64,000 nucleotides of DNA from assembly GCA_017303635.1 (NCBI GenBank), contig JAFLCG010000003.1:124001-188000 (forward strand). The letters are read 5' to 3'. Below the pieces are notes generated by a model. It made no database searches, was not told the DNA's origin, and saw only the letters and a list, made by a program, of their open reading frames with translations. Positions 7,337 to 13,816 of the stretch are shown one piece after another. A program made the translations under genes and the position numbers. Origin of the DNA: Anaerolineae bacterium. GTDB lineage: Bacteria; Chloroflexota; Anaerolineae; Aggregatilineales; Phototrophicaceae. Position 1 is the stretch's first letter, and every line of letters begins with the position of its first letter.

Positions 7337-7851
7337 GTTCGCGCCCGTGTCACGTAATCCGGCTGCGGGCCGAGGTGCTGCCCCAGCAGCATATTCAACT
7401 GCGAGGTGTGCCCATGCACATGCCGCAGGCTGTAGATAAGCAATTCCAGAAAGCTGCATTCCCCCCAGCCAAAGACGCAGTGCCGCTGCACAGCTTCATC
7501 CGTCAGTGACTCGATGGTGGCCCGGCAGCGCTGGCGGCAGGTCGCCAGATAGCCGAGCAACTCCGCCTGGGTATAGACGCGCTCCGGCAGCGGGCCATGC
7601 TCATCCTGCTCGATCAGGGTGAAAGGTGCCGGGGGCAGAAAGCCTTCCTCGGCGCCGGTCAGGTAGAGATCAAGCCAGAACAGGGTGTGATAAGCCACAT
7701 ACCAGAACTGTGAAAACTCCGGTCGAGCCGTCGGCGTGAGCCAGAGTGATGCCTGCCAAAAGGACTCCGGGCAAGCCGTGATCGTATCCTCCAGATAGTC
7801 AATCGCCGCGCCGAACTGCATCCAGATGCTCGTTTTCAGATTTTGATCCAT
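7333..7851 (-). CDS. DinB-family four-helix protein
   Basis: 172 residues. DinB/YfiT-like proteins are four-helix bundles that bind a metal through three histidines and often act as thiol-dependent transferases. Candidate ligands are His in YVAYHTLFWLDLYL and the cluster LRHVHGHTSQLN near residue 150. AAGGAG lies 7 bases upstream of ATG 7851. A second DinB protein, of a different subgroup, is at 17578. Substrate unknown. Confidence 0.8.
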   Translation of the reverse strand: MDQNLKTSIWMQFGAAIDYLEDTITACPESFWQASLWLTPTARPEFSQFWYVAYHTLFWLDLYLTGAEEGFLPPAPFTLIEQDEHGPLPERVYTQAELLGYLATCRQRCRATIESLTDEAVQRHCVFGWGECSFLELLIYSLRHVHGHTSQLNMLLGQHLGPQPDYVTRART

Positions 7852-7961
7852 AGATGATGCTCCTTGGTTGATGACCAGTGTACTGGCGATCCAGAAAGAA
7901 CGCTTGTGCGATTGCTAGCCGCCTTGCGTTTGTGTGGATTGCACAATCCGGCGAGATTTTA

Positions 7962-8018
7962 TTGACAAGCGCCGGCTGACGTGTCTATAATACGGGTAGA
8001 TTGTGGAAACGTTTCCAC
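7962..8018 (+). promoter_or_regulatory. Strong promoter with LacI-type operator
   Basis: -35 TTGACA (7962-7967), an 18-bp spacer, and -10 TATAAT (7986-7991), both perfect sigma-70 hexamers. Twelve bases after the -10 is the perfect 16-bp palindrome GTGGAAACGTTTCCAC (8003-8018), with a further half-site AACGTTTCAC near 8022-8031. A central CG dyad of this kind is typical of LacI/GalR/CcpA-family operators. The position lets the repressor encoded at 8089 block its own transcription and possibly that of the transport genes downstream. Confidence 0.9.
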
Positions 8019-8088
8019 TACAACGTTTCACAAACTCAATAATGTACTGATGTTTAGCTGATAGTATTCTTGCAGGTCGTTATTTTCG

Positions 8089-9123
8089 ATGACTCATCCA
8101 ACGATTCGCGATGTGGCTCAACGGGCTGGTGTCGGCATCGGCACCGTCTCCCGCGTGCTCAATAACAGCCCACGGGTGACTGCTTCTACACGTCGCGCCG
8201 TGCTGGATGCGATTGCTATCCTCGGTTATAAGCCGAATACCCTGGCCCGCCAACTTCCCCGGAAGATGCGCATCCGCAATATTGGTGTCATCACGCAGTT
8301 GTTCGTCAGCTACCGCAGCTTTGCCGAACGGCTGCGCGGTGTGCAGCTTGCCCTGAATGAGATCGACCACAGTTATGAGCTGGTGCTCTTTAATGTGCGT
8401 TCGATGCCCCATTATGATGAACGCCTGCGGAGCATCATCCAGACCGGGCAGGTTGAGGGCCTCATCATCATCGACCTGGATCTGACGGGTGAGCAGCATG
8501 AACTGCTCCTAGCGCACAATCTGCCTTTTGTGGGGGTTAATCACTTCCAGAATCGAGAATGGCCCTGCATCGGTACGGATAACCTTCACGGTGGGCGGAT
8601 GGCGACGGAATATCTGCTCAGCCTGGGCCACCGCAAGATCGCCTATGTGGGCGATGAATTCGTCGATGTGTTTTACGCCTTCAATACCAGTTATGAACGC
8701 TACACCGGTTTCAGCCAGGTGATGGAAGCCCATGGCCTGCGCGTGCCGGATCATCATATTTGTCTGGCCCCGCATGATTACGACGCGGCCCGCGCCAGCG
8801 CCCTGGAGTTATTTCGCCAGCCCGATTTGCCCACCGCCATCTTCGCCATGAGCGATATGCAGGCGCTGGCCTGCATCGCGGCCGCTGAGGAGTGCGGGCT
8901 GCGGGTGCCGGATGATCTCTCGATCATCGGCTATGACGACCTCGAAATCAGCTATCACACCCGCCTGACCACCATGCGTCAGCATCTGCTGGAGAGTGGT
9001 CGCCTGGCGATTGATTATCTCCTGAAGCGCCTGAGCGGGGAGAACTGCCCCGTTCCGCTGCTTCCCCCGATTGAGTTGATTGCCCGACAGACCACGCGCC
9101 CTTATCCACCTGTGAAAGGGTAG
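8089..9123 (+). CDS. LacI-family transcriptional regulator
   Basis: 344 residues. The N-terminal helix-turn-helix TIRDVAQRAGVGIGTVSRVLNN includes the hinge-proximal YKPNTLARQL. A periplasmic-binding-protein-like sugar domain starts near residue 62 (IGVITQLF) and includes AIFAMSDMQALACIAAAEECGL and DDLSIIGYDDLE. It likely represses the alpha-glucoside transport genes that follow and releases DNA on binding their sugar. The operator lies 71 bases upstream of its own start. The specific inducer is inferred from the neighbours only. Confidence 0.93.
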   Translation: MTHPTIRDVAQRAGVGIGTVSRVLNNSPRVTASTRRAVLDAIAILGYKPNTLARQLPRKMRIRNIGVITQLFVSYRSFAERLRGVQLALNEIDHSYELVLFNVRSMPHYDERLRSIIQTGQVEGLIIIDLDLTGEQHELLLAHNLPFVGVNHFQNREWPCIGTDNLHGGRMATEYLLSLGHRKIAYVGDEFVDVFYAFNTSYERYTGFSQVMEAHGLRVPDHHICLAPHDYDAARASALELFRQPDLPTAIFAMSDMQALACIAAAEECGLRVPDDLSIIGYDDLEISYHTRLTTMRQHLLESGRLAIDYLLKRLSGENCPVPLLPPIELIARQTTRPYPPVKG

Positions 9124-9239
9124 CGCGCCGGTCTGATGACTTGATGGTTGTGTAGGAAGGAGGCTGCTTGCAACGGACATTGTCGTTTCAACTTCCGCAT
9201 CTATGGTTATTGAGCAGTGCAAAGAGGAGTAGAGTACCT

Positions 9240-10592
9240 ATGAAGCGTATTGGTATGTTGTTGATGCTCGTCGTCATGGCGAGCGTGATGGTGGCCCCGG
9301 CCATGGCGCAGGCCCCGGCGGGTTGCCCCGAAGGTCTGTGGTCGTTGATGAGCGCCGAACTGACTTCGGCCTGCGCCGGCGAACTGGCGGGTACCGTGGT
9401 CACCATGACCGGTCCCTTCACCGATGCCGACGAAGTGAAGTTCAATGAATCGATTGCTGATTTCGAAGCCTGGACGGGCATCGATATTCAGTACACCGGC
9501 TCGAAGGAATTCGAAGTCGCCATCACCGCCGCTGTTGACGGTGGCGCTGCCCCGGATATTGCGGACTTCCCGCAGCCCGGTTTGCTGAAGCGGTTCGTGG
9601 ATGCCGGTCAGGTCGTGGATGTGAACACATTCATGAACTCCGAATGGCTCTCCACCAACTACTCCCAGAGCTGGCTGGACATGGCGAACATCGGCGGCAT
9701 CAACGCTGGTATCTGGGCCCGTTACAACGGCAAGAGCCTGGTTTGGTACCCCAAGAAGGCCTTTGAAGAAGCCGGTTACACCGTCCCGACCACCTGGGCC
9801 GAACTGACCGCCCTGGCTGACCAGATCGTTGCCGATGGCAGCAGCCCGTGGTGCGTCGGTATCGAATCCGGTGCCGCCACTGGTTGGCCCGCGACCGACT
9901 GGATGGAAGAAGTCATGCTCCGCACCACCTCGCTGGAGAACTATGACAACTGGACCCTGCCCGCTACCCCGGAAGATCGCCTGCCCTTCACCAGCCCTGA
10001 AGTGAAGAATGCCGCCGAAACCCTGGGCACCATTTGGTTCACCGAGAACTATGTGTTCGGTGGGCGCGAAGCCATCGCCGGTACCTTCTTCGGTGATGCC
10101 CCGACCCCGATGTTCGATGAGAACCCGGGCTGCTACATGCACAAGCAGGGTAACTTCATCACCAGCTTCTTCCCCGAAGGTCTGGTTGCCGGTGAAGACT
10201 ATGACTTCTTCTACCTGCCCGGTATCGACGAAGCCTATGGCAATCCGTTCCTGGTTGCCGGTGACATCTACGCGATGTTCAGTGACCGACCGGAAGTCCG
10301 CGCCGTCATGGACTTCTTCAGCCGTGGCGACTCGCTGAAGACCTGGCTGGCGAGCGGTGGCGCTCTCTCCCCGCACAATGATGCTCAACTGGAATGGTAC
10401 GGCAGCGATGTTGAACGCGGCATCGCCGAACTGGTCGCCGGAGCCACCAGCCTGCGCTTCGACGGTTCCGACATTATGCCGGGTGCCGTTGGTGCAGGTT
10501 CGTTCTGGAAGGGTATGACTGACTGGGTGTCCGGTACGGTTGACCTGGATACCGCCCTGGCGGAAATCGACGCCTCCTGGCCGTCGAGCTAA
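9240..10592 (+). CDS. aglE: Alpha-glucoside ABC transporter, substrate-binding protein (AglE-like)
   Basis: 450 residues, exported. The signal peptide is MKRIGMLLMLVVMASVMV...AMA|Q. The mature protein has the carbohydrate-binding family 1 fold: FNESIADFEAWTGIDIQYTG, APDIADFPQPGLL, NGKSLVWYPKKAFEEAGYTV and TWAELTALADQIV. There is no lipobox; the substrate binder may be free or anchored another way. The start is set by the signal peptide and by AGAGGAG upstream of ATG 9240; an upstream in-frame start at 9168 would put 24 residues in front of the signal. It is followed by two permeases of AglF/AglG type, which supports the substrate assignment. A hairpin pair lies just after the stop. Confidence 0.88.
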   Translation: MKRIGMLLMLVVMASVMVAPAMAQAPAGCPEGLWSLMSAELTSACAGELAGTVVTMTGPFTDADEVKFNESIADFEAWTGIDIQYTGSKEFEVAITAAVDGGAAPDIADFPQPGLLKRFVDAGQVVDVNTFMNSEWLSTNYSQSWLDMANIGGINAGIWARYNGKSLVWYPKKAFEEAGYTVPTTWAELTALADQIVADGSSPWCVGIESGAATGWPATDWMEEVMLRTTSLENYDNWTLPATPEDRLPFTSPEVKNAAETLGTIWFTENYVFGGREAIAGTFFGDAPTPMFDENPGCYMHKQGNFITSFFPEGLVAGEDYDFFYLPGIDEAYGNPFLVAGDIYAMFSDRPEVRAVMDFFSRGDSLKTWLASGGALSPHNDAQLEWYGSDVERGIAELVAGATSLRFDGSDIMPGAVGAGSFWKGMTDWVSGTVDLDTALAEIDASWPSS

Positions 10593-10598
10593 ACTTCG

Positions 10599-10670
10599 CC
10601 CCCTCTCCATTTAAGAAGAGGGGGATTTGTAGGGGCGACCCGCCGGGTCGCCCCTACGCAGTGTTTTTTT
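10599..10670 (+). terminator. Double hairpin after aglE, partial terminator
   Basis: The first stem is CCCCCTCT/AGAGGGGG (10599-10624). The second is the near-perfect GTAGGGGCGACCC/GGGTCGCCCCTAC (10629-10657), followed by T7 at 10664-10670. The second stem belongs to the GTAGGGGCG...CGCCCCTAC repeat family found elsewhere in the window. Its place between binding protein and permease genes fits processing or read-through control that leaves more AglE than permease. Confidence 0.7.
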
Positions 10671-10730
10671 GAGATAGAGTCTCTTGCTGAACGATAAAAT
10701 GCTCTTTGGTGAATTAATCGAGGTGGTGCT

Positions 10731-11813
10731 ATGGAAAGTATCATGACCCGTCGGGATGAAGTCTACAGTCCGGGTCAACTGGTCATCGCGGTGGCAACGG
10801 TGATTGGCACGTTCGTGGCGCTGTATGCCGGTTTCGTCCTGCTGCGGGATAGCCAACTGCCGCAAATTGCGACGGCCATCTTCGCCATGATCTGGGGCGT
10901 GGGTGGGGTCGTTCTGCTGTACTACGTCGCCAACAATCTGGTGGAGCACCTGCCGGGCGCCTGGGCCGCGCGGTTGCAGCCGTACGTCTTTGTCGGTCCG
11001 GCACTGGCACTGCTGGCCTGGTACCTGGCCGTGCCGACGGTGCGAACCTTCGTCCTGAGCCTGTACAACCGGGATTCCTCGGAATTTGTCGGCCTTCAGA
11101 ATTATCAGGCGGTCTTCAGCGAACGTATCATGATCGAGGCCTTCCGCAACAACCTGTTGTGGCTGGTCATCGGCACCGGCTTAACGGTGTCGTTCGGTCT
11201 GTTGATCGCCATTCTGGCGGATCGCAGCCGCTTTGAGAACGTCGCCAAGTCGATGATCTTCCTGCCGATGGCAATCTCGATGGTCGGTGCCGGCATCATT
11301 TGGAAGTTCGTCTTTGCGCCGGATGCCAACATCGGTCTGCTGAATGCTGCTGTGACCGGCGCGGGCGGCGAAGCCCAGGCGTGGCTCACCCTGGTGCAGC
11401 CCTGGAACAACCTGTTTCTCATTCTGGTGATGGTCTGGCTGCAAACGGGTTACGCCATGGTGCTGATCTCGGCTGCGATCAAGTCCATCTCCGATGAGCT
11501 ACTGGAAGCCGCCCGCGTGGACGGTGCCAACGAGTTCACGATCTTTTTCCAGATCATCATCCCGAATATCGCCGGTACGCTGCTGACGGTGACCACCACG
11601 GTCGTCATCTTCACGCTGAAGATTTTCGATGTGGTGATGGTCATGACCGGCGGGCAGTTCGGCACCGAGGTGATCGGTGTGCGCTTCTACCGGGAGATGT
11701 TCACGAATGCGGATGCCGGTAAAGCCTCGGCCATCGCCATCGTGCTGCTGATCGCGGTCATTCCAGTCATGATTTATAACCTGCGCGAATTCAGCAAGCG
11801 CCGGGCATTCTAG
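10731..11813 (+). CDS. aglF: Alpha-glucoside ABC transporter permease AglF-like
   Basis: 360 residues with about eight membrane segments; the first two (LVIAVATVIGTFVALYAGFVLL and ATAIFAMIWGVGGVVLLYYV) precede the usual six of MalF-type permeases. The EAA loop that contacts the ATPase is visible at about residues 260-285: ELLEAARVDGANEFTIFFQI. GAGGTGG lies upstream of ATG 10731. It imports alpha-glucosides such as sucrose, maltose or trehalose together with AglE and AglG. Twelve bases separate it from aglG. Confidence 0.88.
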   Translation: MESIMTRRDEVYSPGQLVIAVATVIGTFVALYAGFVLLRDSQLPQIATAIFAMIWGVGGVVLLYYVANNLVEHLPGAWAARLQPYVFVGPALALLAWYLAVPTVRTFVLSLYNRDSSEFVGLQNYQAVFSERIMIEAFRNNLLWLVIGTGLTVSFGLLIAILADRSRFENVAKSMIFLPMAISMVGAGIIWKFVFAPDANIGLLNAAVTGAGGEAQAWLTLVQPWNNLFLILVMVWLQTGYAMVLISAAIKSISDELLEAARVDGANEFTIFFQIIIPNIAGTLLTVTTTVVIFTLKIFDVVMVMTGGQFGTEVIGVRFYREMFTNADAGKASAIAIVLLIAVIPVMIYNLREFSKRRAF

Positions 11814-11824
11814 GGGAGGCCATC

Positions 11825-12922
11825 ATGGTAAAAGAAAAACGCCGCGCCCTGATCCTGGTCAACCTCGTCCTATTCATCATCGTCGCCCTGTGGACGGTCC
11901 CGACGCTAGGCCTGCTGATTTCCTCCTTCCGCGAGCGTAATGATATTCAACGCAGCGGTTGGTGGACGGTTATCCCGCATCAGGGATGGGTCGCTACTGG
12001 CGAAACCCGCCCCCTGCCGGAAGGTCAGACCCGTGACCAACCGATCACCATTGACGGGGTGACGGCCACCTACGATCAATGGCAGGCCGGGGTGGATATG
12101 GGGGATGGCACCCGGTTGGTCTGGAACGGCAATCTGCGCCGGGGCAGTTTGGATGTCTATCGCCAGCAGATTGTGACCAATGTTAACTTCACGCTGGATA
12201 ACTATGGGCAGGTGCTGGCCGGACGTGAGTACACGGTGCGGGATGTTGAAGGCAACGTCACCACTATTCAGGGTGATAACCTGATCGGGGCGTTCATCAA
12301 CTCGCTGACCGTCACCATTCCGTCAACGGTCATCCCGATCCTGATTGCAGCCTTCGCAGCCTACGGTTTCGCGTGGATGAACTTCCCCGGTCGGCGGATT
12401 CTGTTCATCATCGTGGTGGCGCTGCTGGTGGTGCCGCTGCAGATCGCGCTGGTGCCGATCCTGCGGGATTACGTCGGCCTGCAACTGAACGGCACCTTCC
12501 TGGGGGTGTGGCTGGCGCACGCCGGGTTCGGTCTGCCGCTGGCGACTTATCTGCTGTACAACTACATCAGCGGCCTCCCGCGGGAAATTCTGGAATCGGC
12601 CTTCATTGATGGTGCGTCCCACTTTACGGTGTTCTTCCGCCTGATCCTCCCGCTCTCGGTTCCGGCGCTGGCGTCCTTCGCCATCTTCCAGTTCCTGTGG
12701 GTGTGGAATGACTATCTGGTGGCGCTGATCTTCCTGGGTGTGACCAACGCTGATATGCAGGTGCTGACGCAGCGCATCGCTGCTATGGTCGGGGATCGCG
12801 GTCAGGACTGGCATTTACTGACGGCAGCCGCCTTTATCTCCATGGTCGTGCCGATTGCGGTCTTCTTCTCGCTGCAGCGCTTCTTCGTGCGCGGCCTGAT
12901 GGCCGGGTCGGTCAAGGGGTAG
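11825..12922 (+). CDS. aglG: Alpha-glucoside ABC transporter permease AglG-like
   Basis: 365 residues. The first membrane helix LVNLVLFIIVALWTVPTLGL, followed by LISSFRERNDIQRSGWW, is characteristic of AglG, as is the large extracytoplasmic insert (about residues 45-135) before helix 2. The EAA loop is EILESAFIDGASHFTVFFRL. AGGGGAGG precedes the start by 5 bases. No ATPase (AglK/MsmK type) or glucosidase is encoded here, so the transporter must use an ATPase made elsewhere, a common arrangement when one ATPase serves several importers. Confidence 0.9.
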   Translation: MVKEKRRALILVNLVLFIIVALWTVPTLGLLISSFRERNDIQRSGWWTVIPHQGWVATGETRPLPEGQTRDQPITIDGVTATYDQWQAGVDMGDGTRLVWNGNLRRGSLDVYRQQIVTNVNFTLDNYGQVLAGREYTVRDVEGNVTTIQGDNLIGAFINSLTVTIPSTVIPILIAAFAAYGFAWMNFPGRRILFIIVVALLVVPLQIALVPILRDYVGLQLNGTFLGVWLAHAGFGLPLATYLLYNYISGLPREILESAFIDGASHFTVFFRLILPLSVPALASFAIFQFLWVWNDYLVALIFLGVTNADMQVLTQRIAAMVGDRGQDWHLLTAAAFISMVVPIAVFFSLQRFFVRGLMAGSVKG

Positions 12923-12972
12923 TGAGAAGACAGTTCACAGTGGGCAGTTCACAGTTCACAGCAAAGAAAAGA

Positions 12973-13004
12973 GGGCGATCCGGTTGGGTCGCCCTTTTTG
13001 TTTT
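12973..13004 (+). terminator. Intrinsic terminator of the agl operon
   Basis: GGGCGATCC (12973-12981), loop GGTT, GGGTCGCCC (12986-12994), then TTTTTGTTTT. One G-U pair in the stem. It lies 50 bases after aglG. Confidence 0.88.
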
Positions 13005-13306
13005 GGGTACATTCTCAAACGCCAAGTCGGTCATGCAGCCGCCGACACGGACAGCGGGAATACGGGAGGCTGGCGCGAGTATGGCGGTTATGGCTGGCGA
13101 GACACCCGGTTGGAGCCGCCAAAACTTGGCGTTGACGGCGGGAAGCCGGGAGCCTGCCACCGCCCGCCAACGACACCAACGACATGGTGGAAAGCAGGGA
13201 GGCTGCCGCCAGATGAACACCATCGTGATGGCATGCTGAGGAAAGTCGTTGATGGGGGTGAAGGTTGGTCATGCCCTCAGTGTAGTACGGATGAGAGAGC
13301 TGGGTC

Positions 13307-13338
13307 GGAACATATGTTCCGATTTTGTTCCGATTTTT
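13307..13338. promoter_or_regulatory. Palindrome CGGAACATATGTTCCG with extra half-site
   Basis: GGAACATATGTTCC at 13307-13320 is the GAAC-N4-GTTC pattern known for LexA in this phylum. It is followed by GATTTTGTTCCGATTTTT, a repeat of the right half. The nearest gene start (leuS, 13817) is 480 bases away, so the site does not sit at a promoter I can recognise. Confidence 0.5.
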
Positions 13339-13816
13339 GGCGTCTCTTTCCGCGACCCTTGTGTAGTGGAAGGGTGAGGCAACATGGGGTTCGGGTTGCT
13401 GGAAAGCGGCTTTAGGACGGGCGATCTGGCAGGTCGCCCTGACTCGCCTATTGACCCTGCCCCCCCTACCTGTGCTACACTCTGCTCCATATCTACGCAG
13501 GACTGGAGACACCACATGTTCCCCATCCCCACCCCGGCGACCGAGGTGAGCCGCTCTTCCCTTCTGTAGCGGTCTGCGACCGCGCGCCTCCTCCCCCCTC
13601 AAACAATTCAAGCTCTCAGCCATCAGCTTACAGCGAACAGCTTAAGTTGCTCTGCTTGATTGCCTGCTCATCAACCGCCATTGCCCGGACGCGCCGTCCC
13701 ACAGGGAGGCTTCTCACTTGCACGTCCCTACGAGATAGAATGGGCGCACAGCCGTGCGCCCCTACAACCCGATCATCCATTGAGTAACCTTGCGATTTAG
13801 CTGAAAGCTATACACC

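Larger units (their letters stand above)
12923..13816. other. 894-bp gene-free island with terminator, simple repeats and LexA-like palindrome
   Basis: No supported gene. From left to right it holds: short direct repeats of CAGTTCACAG (12929-12960); the agl terminator; GGCGG-rich sequence (13070-13200) that recalls 540-620; a LexA-like palindrome (13307-13320) with an extra half-site TTCCGATTTTT; and a hairpin GGGCGCAC/GTGCGCCC (13742-13761) followed by CCTAC. Several open frames cross it on both strands, but none has a ribosome binding site or family likeness. Confidence 0.6.

Noticed and set aside
9207..10610. 467-codon minus-strand frame opposite aglE
   Set aside because: aglE has a signal peptide, a ribosome binding site and family motifs; the antisense frame has none.
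13015..13623. 202-codon minus-strand frame and overlapping plus-strand frames in the island after agl
   Set aside because: No ribosome binding site, no family likeness, and it spans a palindrome and simple repeats.
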